This document shows, piece after piece, positions 16,658-25,816 of a DNA stretch of 39,837 nt. The notes under the pieces are model-generated. The model saw nothing but the letters and a program-made list of their open reading frames with translations. It did no database searches and was not told the origin of the DNA. A program made the position numbers and the translations under genes. Source of the DNA: Ardenticatenia bacterium (GTDB lineage: Bacteria; Chloroflexota; Anaerolineae; 4572-78; NAK82); NCBI GenBank assembly GCA_003130875.1, contig QEXY01000166.1, positions 1-39,837 on the forward strand, written 5' to 3'. Every line of letters starts with the position of its first letter. Position 1 is the stretch's first letter.

Positions 16658-18478
16658 GTGACCACACAACACCCCGCTGCTACACCTGTGACATCCTCCT
16701 CTCCAGGGAAGGAAGTCATTGCGCTGCCATGGATGGCACTCTCCGTGGACTGGCTGATCGCCTATTTGCGCTGGCCATGGCTTGCGATGGCCCTTGTGTT
16801 GGTCTGGCTGAACCCGGGGACAGATCCGGAGACCTTTTTCTATGTATATGGCATCGCCGGGTTGGCTGCCTTCCACAATGTACTCCAGACCGCCGCATTA
16901 TACTTTCGTTTCCATCAATTTTGGATGCGCGTGGTGGGCATCGTGGTGGATCTTGCGGTCGCAGGCTTGCTCATCCTGATAGCAGGCAGCCCGTCGAACC
17001 CTCTCCTGCCGGTTGCGATCTTTCCGGTGCTGTGTGCTGCCCTGAGCACAGGGATCGTGGGCGGTCTGTCCGCTGTTGTACCGATGGCCCTTGTCTATGT
17101 CGGCAGCGCCGCCATCCGCCAACAGCTCGACAGTTTAACGGACATCCACACGCTGATCAGCCACATCGCCTTGCTGGTAGTGGTGGCGGGTGTGGCGGGG
17201 CTTCTCCGTTCTGGGAGCGAAACTGGCGCCAGGGGGAGCGGCATCCCGCTCATCGGCGCCCCCTCCCAAGAGCTGGAACAGCTGCGGCGCGCCTATCGCC
17301 ATGCCACTGTGGTGCGCCAGATGGCCACCACCCTCAGCGCAACGCTGAGCTACGAGCGCGTGTTGCGCACAATGTTGGAGCTCAGCATGATCGCGATCAG
17401 CGAGTCCGATGCGATCAACCCCTCATTAGTGGGCCTGGTGATGCTGTTCGAGCAGGAGGGCAATTTTGAACAGTTGCGCGTCTATGCCGGCCGCAACATC
17501 CCACGGGTGGACGAAAATCAGCTCGTTTCCGGAAAGAGCGAGCTGATCGCCCAAACTGTGTCCAGCGCCGAACCGCACATCACCGGCGATGTGAGCGACG
17601 ATCCGGTTTTCAGCCAGCTGCTGTGCATGCGGGGGATCCGATCGGCCTTGTGCGTGCCGTTGCGCGCCGGCCTCGACACATTTGGGGTGGTGGTGCTCGG
17701 CAGCTCCCTCCCCGATTTCTTCAACGCCGAGCACGCCGAATTGCTTTCCACCTTCTGTCATCAGGCTTCTTTGGCGCTCAAGAACGCCCAGCTGTACCAG
17801 AATTTGCAGTTGGAACAACGGCGCATCTTGGAGAAAGAGTCGGAAGCGCGCCACAAGCTCGCCCGCGAACTGCACGATGGCCCCACACAGTCCATCTCGG
17901 CCATCGCGATGCGGCTTAACTATGTGCGCATGATGATCGAGAAACAACAGCCCCTGGACAAGGTGGTGGAAGAAGTGTCCCAAATCGAAGCGCTGGCGTG
18001 CCAAACCACCCAGGAAATCCGCATGATGTTGTTCACTCTGCGGCCGGTCATCCTGGAGACGCGTGGCCTGGTGGCGGCGCTGCGCCAATATGCCGAACGC
18101 CTGCGCCAGACGGATGGGTTGAACGTGCGTGTGGATGCCCAGGGCTACCGGGGGCAACTGGAGAAGGAAGCCGAAGGGATCATTTTCTCCATCGTTGAGG
18201 AAGCGATCAGCAACGTGAAGAAGCATGCGAAGGCACGCAACGTGCTGATCCGCCTGCGGGTCGAGGATCACCTGCTGCGCGTGGAGATCCAGGATGATGG
18301 AGTGGGTTTCGATGCCGAGGCCGCGCGCCTTCGACGCGAAGCGGGGCATATGGGATTGCTCAACATGGAAGACCGTGTGGAATACCTGGGAGGTCATTTC
18401 GTTATTGAGTCGCAACCTGGAGCGGGCACTTGTGTGCGGCTGGAGATCCCTTTGCATCGCTGGAGCACAGTGAGCTAG
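16658..18478 (+). CDS. Membrane-anchored sensor histidine kinase with GAF domain (NarL-type HisKA_3)
   Basis: This 606-residue kinase has about five or six membrane helices (approximately residues 36-180), a GAF domain (about 225-380), a coiled-coil linker and a HisKA_3 domain with His406 in ARELHDGPTQ. An HATPase domain follows (EEAISNVKKHA, then QDDGVGFD and GHMGLLNMEDRVEYLGG). Such kinases normally phosphorylate a LuxR/NarL-type response regulator, but none is adjacent, so it is an orphan in this window. The start is a GTG at 16658 with GAGGTG 8 nt upstream; an ATG at 16733 is the alternative. The following membrane protein gene begins 13 nt after its stop, suggesting an operon. Confidence 0.88.
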   Translation: MTTQHPAATPVTSSSPGKEVIALPWMALSVDWLIAYLRWPWLAMALVLVWLNPGTDPETFFYVYGIAGLAAFHNVLQTAALYFRFHQFWMRVVGIVVDLAVAGLLILIAGSPSNPLLPVAIFPVLCAALSTGIVGGLSAVVPMALVYVGSAAIRQQLDSLTDIHTLISHIALLVVVAGVAGLLRSGSETGARGSGIPLIGAPSQELEQLRRAYRHATVVRQMATTLSATLSYERVLRTMLELSMIAISESDAINPSLVGLVMLFEQEGNFEQLRVYAGRNIPRVDENQLVSGKSELIAQTVSSAEPHITGDVSDDPVFSQLLCMRGIRSALCVPLRAGLDTFGVVVLGSSLPDFFNAEHAELLSTFCHQASLALKNAQLYQNLQLEQRRILEKESEARHKLARELHDGPTQSISAIAMRLNYVRMMIEKQQPLDKVVEEVSQIEALACQTTQEIRMMLFTLRPVILETRGLVAALRQYAERLRQTDGLNVRVDAQGYRGQLEKEAEGIIFSIVEEAISNVKKHAKARNVLIRLRVEDHLLRVEIQDDGVGFDAEAARLRREAGHMGLLNMEDRVEYLGGHFVIESQPGAGTCVRLEIPLHRWSTVS

Positions 18479-18491
18479 CACACCGACAGAG

Positions 18492-19271
18492 ATGGATGTT
18501 CGTTGGCAGGTCGTCGCGTATCTTGTCGCTTCGATGCTCTTCCGATTGGCAGCGGAACGCCTTGCTGTCTTCATCCGAGCGCGTGCTCCCCGACACCCTG
18601 GCTGGATACATTGGGGTTCTTCACTTCTGCGCTTTGGCTACTATATAGGTCTCCCTTATGTTGCCCTCTTGCTGGGCGTGTTACCTGCCGGTTATCTGGG
18701 CTTGGTGGGATTGGAGCAACTGCCACGCGCTGCCGCGCTGGCCGCCGCGAGCGGGATAGGGGAGCAGCTGCGCATGGGCGTGGCGTTGCTGCTGCGCACT
18801 TGGCTGCCTCATCTGGGACAATGGGCCGGCCTGACCGTCCTGATGGCTGGAGTGTTGGCTGCTGCCTGGGCACTCTATCGCGATGCACGCCGCCCGACGC
18901 ACGATGATCCGCGCTCTTTCGAGAGCCTCGATGACGTCGCCGTGCCTGCGACGGTGGTGTATGCCGCCCTCCATTGGAGCTTCTATCGGGCTGCTATCTG
19001 GTGGCTGAGCGATGATCTTTATCTGGGCGTGATGGGGGGTGTCGCGCTGGTGTTGATGGAATCGGGGCTGTGTGCATGGTGGGCAGGACGGCCGTCGCAA
19101 CCGCTGACCTCCGAACGCATCCTGGTCGACGCCAGCCTGCTCATCACCACAGCGGCGATTTTCTACTATGTGCCCAACTTATGGCTGCTCATCCCGACGC
19201 ACTGGTTGCTAGCGCGTTTGTGTCGCCGCCTCATGGCGGCATCCCCAGATTTGGCGCATGTAAGCAATTGA
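18492..19271 (+). CDS. Hypothetical multi-pass membrane protein
   Basis: I do not recognise a family. The 259 residues contain about six hydrophobic stretches, including FGYYIGLPYVALLLGVLPAG, LTVLMAGVLAAAWALY, a segment near LYLGVMGGVALVLMESG, and IFYYVPNLWLLIPTHWLLA. A charged middle section (YRDARRPTHDDPRSFESLDD) probably faces the cytoplasm. It starts 13 nt after the sensor kinase stop, so it could be co-transcribed with it and take part in the same signalling or membrane response. That link rests on position only. Confidence 0.7.
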   Translation: MDVRWQVVAYLVASMLFRLAAERLAVFIRARAPRHPGWIHWGSSLLRFGYYIGLPYVALLLGVLPAGYLGLVGLEQLPRAAALAAASGIGEQLRMGVALLLRTWLPHLGQWAGLTVLMAGVLAAAWALYRDARRPTHDDPRSFESLDDVAVPATVVYAALHWSFYRAAIWWLSDDLYLGVMGGVALVLMESGLCAWWAGRPSQPLTSERILVDASLLITTAAIFYYVPNLWLLIPTHWLLARLCRRLMAASPDLAHVSN

Positions 19272-19341
19272 TGCTAAATAAGGGGAAAAAGAGGCTTTAG
19301 AGTGAAATATTGTCCCACCTGAGGAGGTCAGCAAGATAGCT

Positions 19342-20055
19342 GTGTCAGATAATAATCCATCATCCCAGACGTCCAACGCACCGCGCATTGTGATCGAAAG
19401 GGATGGTCCTTACCATGTCTATGGCGATGTGCCGTTGGTGCGCAAGCGCCAGGTGGTCTCAGAGTACGGGGAACCCTTGACCTGGCAGAAGGAGGGCCCC
19501 ATCGAGACCAAAGGCACTTATACCCTGTGTCGTTGTGGGCATTCTGCGAACAAACCCTTCTGCGATATGACCCATCTCTTCGAGCCGTTTGACGGCAGCG
19601 AAACCGCTGATCTGCGTCCCACGGCCGAGCGCCAAAAGGTCTTTGTCGGCACTAACATCGTGGTGCGGCGCGACTATTCGCTGTGTTCCGAAGCGGGTTT
19701 CTGTGGCACGCGCTCCAGCACCGTGGAACACATGGTGGCCAATACGGATGATACCCACGTGCGTTCACTGGTCATCGCCATGGTGGAACGCTGTCCCTCT
19801 GGCTCGTTCACCTATGCCATCGCCGAAGGGGAGCCGGACATCGAGCCAGACTTGCCCCAGCAGATTGCGGTGACCACCGAGATCACCGCCGAGGGAGCGA
19901 TCCAAGGCCCGCTATGGGTGACCGGTTACATCCCGATTGAGCGTTCCGACGGCCAGTTACTGGAAACGCGCAATCGGGTGACGCTGTGCTGCTGTGGCAA
20001 GTCGAAGAACAAACCTCTGTGCGATGGTTCCCATCGCGCAGAGGGACGTCCATAA
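19342..20055 (+). CDS. Double-CDGSH iron-sulfur protein with central divergent 4Fe-4S domain
   Basis: The 237-residue protein has two CDGSH [2Fe-2S] sites with their three-Cys, one-His ligands: Cys63, Cys65, Cys74, His78 (CRCGHSANKPFCDMTH) and Cys216, Cys218, Cys227, His231 (CCCGKSKNKPLCDGSH). Between them, Cys115, Cys121 and Cys151 mark a divergent ferredoxin-like region often fused to CDGSH domains. The first site has Met where the motif has Gly. Role unknown beyond likely electron transfer or cluster handling. The start is odd. The ribosome binding site GAGGAGGT (19321-19328) is 13 nt from the in-frame GTG at 19342 but 7 nt from an in-frame ATA at 19336. GTG is the conservative choice. Confidence 0.88.
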   Translation: MSDNNPSSQTSNAPRIVIERDGPYHVYGDVPLVRKRQVVSEYGEPLTWQKEGPIETKGTYTLCRCGHSANKPFCDMTHLFEPFDGSETADLRPTAERQKVFVGTNIVVRRDYSLCSEAGFCGTRSSTVEHMVANTDDTHVRSLVIAMVERCPSGSFTYAIAEGEPDIEPDLPQQIAVTTEITAEGAIQGPLWVTGYIPIERSDGQLLETRNRVTLCCCGKSKNKPLCDGSHRAEGRP

Positions 20056-20217
20056 CGAGATGGGCAAAAGTCCTCCGCGGGATGCGCACGACCTCGCACG
20101 AGGGGTCTGCGGGCAGGTGGGTATATTTCGACAAATTTGGGACAGAATGAAGCGTAACCTGGTGTGACGCGCGCGGTTCGGTTGGAGCCCCATCTTGCCC
20201 AAAACTAAAATGCACCT
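20056..20217. other. Convergent intergenic region
   Basis: The 162 nt between the CDGSH gene (+) and gltX (-) hold a small hairpin near 20090-20107 (GACCTC with GAGGGGTC) but no T-tailed terminator that I can support. I see no gene. Confidence 0.4.
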
Positions 20218-21729
20218 CTAACAGGTGATCTGCGGGTTGACTTCAGCCAGCTTCGCCAGGGCGCGGTCCAGACGCCGCAGCACGCGCTCGCGTCCCAGCA
20301 CTTCCAATGTGCCGAACAAAGGCGGAGCGACCAACCGTCCACAGATCGCCACCCGCACCGGCTGGAACAGCTGTCCGGTCTTCACCCCCAATTGCGCGGC
20401 AAGCGCCCGCAGCGCCTGCTCGATGGCATCGTGGGTGAAGGGCTCCACCTGGGCCAGCACCTCGCGCGCATGTTCCAACCAGCTGCGGGTCGCTGGCACG
20501 TCCGCCTGCTTGGGAACTAACAGCTGGGCATCATAGTCGGGCAACTCTTCCACAAAGAGGAAATCCACCAAGCTGGTCACCTGGTCCAGGCGTTCTATGC
20601 GTTCCTGGATCAGGGGCACCATGCGCCGCAGCATCTCGCGCTCGACATGCCAGCCGGCTCGTTGGATGAACGGCATCAGCCGTTCGGCGAGGTCCTCCAC
20701 GCTCAGCTTGCGGATGTACACGCCGTTGAAGTAATCCAGTTTCTGGTAGTCAAAAGCCGCCGCGGTGGGATTGATGCGCTCGATAGTAAAGCGCTCGATG
20801 ATTTCCTCGCGGCTCATCAACTCGGTGTGGGCATCGTAACGCCAGCCGATCAACGCCAGGTAGTTGAACATCGCCTCCGGCAGATAGCCGGCCTCGCGAA
20901 AATCGCGCACATGCACCGGCAACGCACGACCATCCGGCGCGATCTTCTTGCGCTTGCTCATCTTGCCCTTGCCGCTCGGATCGAGCACCACTGGCAGGTG
21001 TGCAATGGCCGGCATCTGCCAGCCGAAAGCACGGTATAGCTGGACATGGCGGGGTGCCGAGGCAATCCATTCATCTGCCCGCAGGATATGGGTGATGTGC
21101 ATCAGATGATCATCCACCACATTGGCGAGATGATAGGTGGGATAGCCATCGCTCTTGAGCAAGACGACATCGTCCTGGGTGCTGTTTTCCACGGTGATAT
21201 CGCCGCGGATCAAGTCGTGGAAGGTAGTGGTGCCTTCCAGAGGCATTTTCAGGCGGATGACCGCTGACTCGCCCGCTGCCACGCGCTCAGCCGCCAGGCG
21301 CGGATCGATCCACCGGCAGCGCCGGTCATAACCGCTAGCGGCGCCGCGACGCGCCACCTGGGCGGGTTCCTCGCTGCCTTGCCGCTCGGGACCACAGAAG
21401 CAATAATAGGCCGCGCCGCTTTCGATCAGCTGACGCGCATACTGCTGATAGAGATGGAGGCGCTGAGACTGAAAGTAGGGGCCATAGGGTCCGCCCACTT
21501 CCGGACCTTCGTCCCAGTCCAGGCCCAGCCAGCGCAGACTCTCCAGCAGGTCGGGCAGGGCACGCGGGTCATAGCGTTTCCGATCGGTATCTTCGATGCG
21601 CAGGATGAAGGCGCCGCCGCAATGGCGCGCGAAAAGCCAGTTGAAAAGCGCTGTGCGCAAGCCTCCGACGTGCAGCAGCCCAGTAGGGCTGGGCGCAAAG
21701 CGCACGCGCACCATCTGGGTTTGACTCAT
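20218..21729 (-). CDS. gltX: Glutamyl-tRNA synthetase
   Basis: This class I synthetase charges tRNA-Glu. The 503 residues show the nucleotide-binding start RVRFAPSPTGLLHVGGLRTA (an HVGG version of HIGH at 20-23), FILRIEDTDRKRY and the KMSKR loop at 256-260 in SGKGKMSKRKK. A C-terminal anticodon-binding helical domain follows. It ends 10 nt upstream of nothing but spacer and begins 10 nt after the glnS stop, so the two are almost certainly co-transcribed. With a dedicated glutaminyl-tRNA synthetase next to it, this enzyme is probably discriminating (charges only tRNA-Glu), which is inference. Confidence 0.96.
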   Translation of the reverse strand: MSQTQMVRVRFAPSPTGLLHVGGLRTALFNWLFARHCGGAFILRIEDTDRKRYDPRALPDLLESLRWLGLDWDEGPEVGGPYGPYFQSQRLHLYQQYARQLIESGAAYYCFCGPERQGSEEPAQVARRGAASGYDRRCRWIDPRLAAERVAAGESAVIRLKMPLEGTTTFHDLIRGDITVENSTQDDVVLLKSDGYPTYHLANVVDDHLMHITHILRADEWIASAPRHVQLYRAFGWQMPAIAHLPVVLDPSGKGKMSKRKKIAPDGRALPVHVRDFREAGYLPEAMFNYLALIGWRYDAHTELMSREEIIERFTIERINPTAAAFDYQKLDYFNGVYIRKLSVEDLAERLMPFIQRAGWHVEREMLRRMVPLIQERIERLDQVTSLVDFLFVEELPDYDAQLLVPKQADVPATRSWLEHAREVLAQVEPFTHDAIEQALRALAAQLGVKTGQLFQPVRVAICGRLVAPPLFGTLEVLGRERVLRRLDRALAKLAEVNPQITC

Positions 21730-21739
21730 AGTGGCCTCT

Positions 21740-23467
21740 CTATGACTCCTGATCCGATCTCTGGGACTGGGACTTCTCGATCTTGGCCCACGTGTCGCGC
21801 AACGTCACCGTGCGGTTGAATACCAATTTGCCGTTTGCCGAATCCGGATCCACGCAGAAGTACCCTAGACGTTCGAACTGATAGCGGCTGCCAATAGGAG
21901 CCCCTTTCAAGCTCGGCTCCACCCAGCAGGAAGGCAACACCTCCAGCGAATTGGGGTTGATGTTCGCTGTGAAATCTTGACCTTCTTCCACGTCGTTGGG
22001 ATCTGGTTTGGTGAAAAGATGGTCATACAAGCGCACTTCCGCCTCGATCGCGTGCGCTGCCGATACCCAATGCAAAGTGGCTTTGACTTTGCGTCCGTCC
22101 GGTGCATTGCCGCCGCGCGTTGCCGGGTCATAGGTGCAGTGGAGCTCGACCACCTCGCCTGTCTGGGGATCCTTGATCACATCCACGCACTTGATGAAGT
22201 AGGCATAGCGCAAGCGCACCTCACGCCCTGGCGCCAGGCGGTAGAACTGCTTGGGCGGATCCTCTCGAAAGTCATCACGCTCGATGTAGAGCTCGCGCGA
22301 GAAGGGCACCTTGCGTGTGCCCATGCTGAGGTCCTCCGGGTTGTTGATCGCGTCGACCTCTTCCACCTGTCCTTCGGGATAGTTCAGCAGCACCACCTTC
22401 AGCGGACGCAGGACGGCCATGACGCGCGGCGCCCGCTTGTTCAAGTCCTCGCGCACACAATGTTCCAACAAAGCGATGTCCACCACACTGTTGGTCTTGG
22501 CGACCCCGATGCGTTCGGCGAAGTTGCGGATCGCTTCGGGCGTATAGCCGCGCCGACGCAGGCCCGAAAGGGTGGGCATCCGCGGGTCATCCCAACCGCG
22601 CACATAGCCGCGCTCGACCAGGGTCAGCAGCTTGCGTTTGCTCAACACAGTGTAGGTGAGGTTCAGGCGCGCGAACTCGATCTGGCGCGGATGATAAACC
22701 CCCAACACATCCAGGAACCAGTCGTACAGAGGACGATGATCCTCAAATTCCAACGTGCAGATCGAATGGGTGATCCCTTCGATCGAGTCGGACAGACAGT
22801 GGGCAAAGTCGTACATCGGGTAGATACACCATTTGTTGCCGGTGCGGTGGTGTTCGGCATGGCGGATGCGGTAGATAACCGGATCGCGCATGTTCAGGTT
22901 GGGCGAAGCCATGTCGATCTTGGCGCGCAGGGTGCGCGCGCCGTCCGGGAACTCGCCAGCGCGCATCCGACGGAAGAGGTCCAGGTTCTCCTCCACCGAG
23001 CGGTTGCGATACGGGCTCTCCCGCCCCGGTTCGGTCAACGTGCCGCGATACTCGCGGATCTCATCCAGTGACAGATCGCACACATACGCCTTGCCCAGCC
23101 GGATCAGCTGCTCGGCATATTCATACAGCTGCTCAAAGTAGTCCGAGGCATAGAACAGCCGATCTCCCCAATCGAAACCCAACCAGCGCACATCCTCGAT
23201 GATCGATTCCACATATTCGACATCCTCTTTGGTGGGATTGGTGTCGTCAAAGCGCAGATTGCACAACCCCCCATACTCCTCCGCCAATCCGAAGTTCAGG
23301 CAGATGGACTTGGCATGGCCGATGTGCAGATAGCCGTTCGGCTCCGGTGGAAAGCGGGTGTGCACCCGTCCACCGAAGCGATTGGTGCGCAGGTCCTCTT
23401 CGATGATTTCCTTGATGAAGTTCGAGGGCGGAGCACCCTCTATTGCGTGGTTTCTTTCTTCGCCCAT
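21740..23467 (-). CDS. glnS: Glutaminyl-tRNA synthetase
   Basis: This 575-residue class I synthetase charges tRNA-Gln directly. Motifs are [19 protein letters not shown], the HIGH motif in [54 protein letters not shown], the KMSKS equivalent VLSKRKL, and a C-terminal beta-barrel anticodon domain. Bacterial glnS is generally regarded as acquired from eukaryotes, and many bacteria lack it. I chose the ATG at 23467 because GGGAGG (about 23480-23485) precedes it; a GTG at 23488 would overlap that ribosome binding site. It lies between DUF362 and gltX in a four-gene minus-strand group. Confidence 0.95.
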   Translation of the reverse strand: MGEERNHAIEGAPPSNFIKEIIEEDLRTNRFGGRVHTRFPPEPNGYLHIGHAKSICLNFGLAEEYGGLCNLRFDDTNPTKEDVEYVESIIEDVRWLGFDWGDRLFYASDYFEQLYEYAEQLIRLGKAYVCDLSLDEIREYRGTLTEPGRESPYRNRSVEENLDLFRRMRAGEFPDGARTLRAKIDMASPNLNMRDPVIYRIRHAEHHRTGNKWCIYPMYDFAHCLSDSIEGITHSICTLEFEDHRPLYDWFLDVLGVYHPRQIEFARLNLTYTVLSKRKLLTLVERGYVRGWDDPRMPTLSGLRRRGYTPEAIRNFAERIGVAKTNSVVDIALLEHCVREDLNKRAPRVMAVLRPLKVVLLNYPEGQVEEVDAINNPEDLSMGTRKVPFSRELYIERDDFREDPPKQFYRLAPGREVRLRYAYFIKCVDVIKDPQTGEVVELHCTYDPATRGGNAPDGRKVKATLHWVSAAHAIEAEVRLYDHLFTKPDPNDVEEGQDFTANINPNSLEVLPSCWVEPSLKGAPIGSRYQFERLGYFCVDPDSANGKLVFNRTVTLRDTWAKIEKSQSQRSDQES

Positions 23468-23550
23468 TATGACCGCATCGCCTCCCACCTTGCAGCATCT
23501 CGACTAGTGTCGCGCGCCGATGTTGTGGGTCGCCCTGTCTGATTTCCCCA

Positions 23551-24639
23551 TTATGGCGTCGATCCCAGGCGGAGCTCCACCTGACGCTGCACCGCCGGCG
23601 AGCGCCAGCGATTCTGTACGTCGCCCAATGCGTGGCGCTTGAAGCGTCGGCGCACTTGCTCCGGCGATGCATTGCCCACCAGCTCGATATCCGCCTCCTC
23701 CCAGGCGCCATATCCTGCCTGCGCGCAGTACCACAGATAGCCCACCTCTTCCAATGCGAAGCCCATCAGCCGCGCTGCAGTGACATCGGCGGCCAGCCAG
23801 TCTGTGCTCGCCAACGCGATGTGCCACGCGACCGCCTCGCCGTCACTCGGGCCGTTGCCTTCCATTGCTTCAAAGCCATCCAGCACCGTGAGGTGCGGAT
23901 ACAGGTGCTTCGCCAGGGTGAAGAGATTGAGATGGATCACCGGGAAGCCCTGGTGCACCGCTGCCTTGCTGGAGCGGCCCACATTGCCGAAGAACAGTTC
24001 CTTAACCTGAGCGATGAAGTGGCTGTTGCGGATCATCGCCGGCAACGCCAGATACATCCCCTCGGCTGCGTGGATGACCCGGCCCGCCCAGCTCGAGCGC
24101 GGCGTGCCCGTATGCCGGTCGACCGAGGAAAGCCGGCTGATCAAGCTGCCCATGATCATGTTCTTCAAGCCCAATGTGACCAACACCACATCATGGGTCT
24201 TGGGCACCGCAAGCGAAATGCGCAGCCGGCTCCGCACCGCAGTACGGCTGGCTTCGAGCGAACGGGGTCGCAGCCGCCAGTCGAAGGCACTCAAAGTGAC
24301 CGGCTCGTCGGCATTGAGGTCCGCAAGCCGGACAGCGCGGTATTCGTCCGCGAGACTCTGATAACCATTGCGCCGGAACGCCTCCCACGTGCTGCTGAGC
24401 GCGGTGCCATCTGCAACCACGATAGGGGCGTCGGTACGCTGGCGCAACCAATCCAACACGGCCCGCACCGCATCCACGTGGGTCACCGCCAGCGGATTAT
24501 CGGCACACACGAGGTTGGGCTTGACTAGAATCTCATCCACCTGCAACAAGGGTGCGACATCCGCCGCGATGGCATCCAGCGCCGCCAGGATGTTCTGGCG
24601 ACGCTCCTCTCCTCGGATTAGACTCACGCGACTCGCCAT
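23551..24639 (-). CDS. DUF362 domain-containing protein
   Basis: This 362-residue protein matches my memory of the DUF362 family: an N-terminal VSLIRGEERRQNI, LVKPNLVCADNPLAVTHVDAVRAVLDWL, VVADGTALSSTWEAF, then ISLAVPKTHDVVLVTLGLKNMIMGS and a GNGPSDGEAVAWHI segment. No ferredoxin-type Cys cluster is present, unlike some members. Biochemical function is unknown. The ATG at 24639 follows the ribosome-binding-like GGAAAGGAAAG; a longer frame to 24747 has no support. It lies between folD and glnS and may be co-transcribed with both. Confidence 0.85.
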   Translation of the reverse strand: MASRVSLIRGEERRQNILAALDAIAADVAPLLQVDEILVKPNLVCADNPLAVTHVDAVRAVLDWLRQRTDAPIVVADGTALSSTWEAFRRNGYQSLADEYRAVRLADLNADEPVTLSAFDWRLRPRSLEASRTAVRSRLRISLAVPKTHDVVLVTLGLKNMIMGSLISRLSSVDRHTGTPRSSWAGRVIHAAEGMYLALPAMIRNSHFIAQVKELFFGNVGRSSKAAVHQGFPVIHLNLFTLAKHLYPHLTVLDGFEAMEGNGPSDGEAVAWHIALASTDWLAADVTAARLMGFALEEVGYLWYCAQAGYGAWEEADIELVGNASPEQVRRRFKRHALGDVQNRWRSPAVQRQVELRLGSTP

Positions 24640-24718
24640 TCTCACTTTCCTTTCCAAACCCACCGAACCATGCCCCAATACGCTCCGCTTTAGCTCTCGT
24701 CCGACCGCGCTCGACCTT

Positions 24719-25603
24719 TTATTGGATGCCGTAGAAGCGCTTGGCACTGTCCACCGTATTGCGCAACAACATCGCGATGGTCATCGGTCCTACCCCGCCC
24801 GGCACTGGCGTGATGGCGCCCGCCACCTCTTTTACTTCATCAAACGCCACATCGCCAACCAGGCGGTGGCCTCCGGGTTTGTCCGGGTCGGGCACGGCGT
24901 TGATGCCCACGTCGATCACCGTCGCGCCGGGCTTCACCCAGTCGCCCCGCACCATCTCCGCCCGTCCGACGGCTGCGACCAGGATGTCAGCACGGCGCAC
25001 CACGTTGGGCAAGTCGCGTGTGCGCGAGTGGCAGATCGTCACCGTCGCGTTGCGGTGCAAGAGCAACATCGCCACCGGCAACCCCACAATATTGCTGCGC
25101 CCCAACACCACCGCCTCTTTGCCCTCGATGGGGATGTGCATACGATCGAGCAGCTCGATGCATCCGCGCGGTGTGCATGGCACAAACAGCGGCTCACGGC
25201 GCTTCATCGAAAGACGACCAATGTTGAGCGGATGGAAACCGTCCACATCCTTTTCAATGCTGATGGCACCCAGGATTTCCTCTTCATCGAGATGTGCGGG
25301 TAGGGGCAGCTGCACCAGAATCCCATGCACCTCCGGATTGGCATTCAGCTCGCGCACAATCTGAAGCAGCTCCGCCTGGCTGATGTTTTCCGGCAGATCG
25401 TATCCGAACGAGGTGATCCCCACCTCGGCGCACGCTTTCTTCTTGCTGCGCACGTACGTCTGAGAGTCTTTGCGCTCTCCCACCAGGACCGTGGCCAACC
25501 CGGGCACTTTGCCGTATTTGGCCTTCATCTCCTCCACTTCCGCTTTGATCTCGGCTCGAATCACCTCCGAGATCGCCTTGCCATCGATGATTTGGGCGGA
25601 CAT
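24719..25603 (-). CDS. folD: Bifunctional methylenetetrahydrofolate dehydrogenase/methenyltetrahydrofolate cyclohydrolase
   Basis: FolD interconverts methylene-, methenyl- and formyl-tetrahydrofolate in one-carbon metabolism. The 294 residues have the catalytic YxxxK pair Tyr50/Lys54 in SQTYVRSKKKAC, the signature GILVQLPLPAHLDE, EKDVDGFHPLNIGRL, PCTPRGCIELL, the NADP-binding VVLGRSNIVGLPVAMLL and the C-terminal ITPVPGGVGPMTIAMLLRNT. The start ATG at 25603 has AAGGAGGAA about 8 nt upstream. An extended-minus-10 promoter lies at 25717-25746, making folD the first gene of the folD-DUF362-glnS-gltX group. Confidence 0.97.
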   Translation of the reverse strand: MSAQIIDGKAISEVIRAEIKAEVEEMKAKYGKVPGLATVLVGERKDSQTYVRSKKKACAEVGITSFGYDLPENISQAELLQIVRELNANPEVHGILVQLPLPAHLDEEEILGAISIEKDVDGFHPLNIGRLSMKRREPLFVPCTPRGCIELLDRMHIPIEGKEAVVLGRSNIVGLPVAMLLLHRNATVTICHSRTRDLPNVVRRADILVAAVGRAEMVRGDWVKPGATVIDVGINAVPDPDKPGGHRLVGDVAFDEVKEVAGAITPVPGGVGPMTIAMLLRNTVDSAKRFYGIQ

Positions 25604-25716
25604 TTCGCGTTCCTCCTTGATGCATGCAATTATTTTGGGGTGCTCTTGGGAAGGTTTCAAAGAGATTTCTCACATACGACCGGAGAGGCAAACCCTGCAC
25701 AGCCCTACCCGGCCGC

Positions 25717-25746
25717 ATTATAACATGGCTATCCTCGATGCGGCAA
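25717..25746 (-). promoter_or_regulatory. Sigma-70-type promoter for folD
   Basis: On the minus strand TTGCCG (25746-25741) is followed after 18 nt by a perfect TATAAT (25722-25717), preceded by TG as in an extended minus-10 element. Predicted start near 25710, about 107 nt before the folD ATG. Confidence 0.6.
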
Positions 25747-25816
25747 TATGCAAAGTGTGAACGGGCGTATTTCAATCCAGGGGCAGGCGAGCGCGCACTT
25801 GTCTGAACGAACCTGA

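Noticed and set aside
16597-17469. A 290-codon frame overlapping the sensor kinase
   Set aside because: It is an out-of-frame shadow of the kinase with no domain content.
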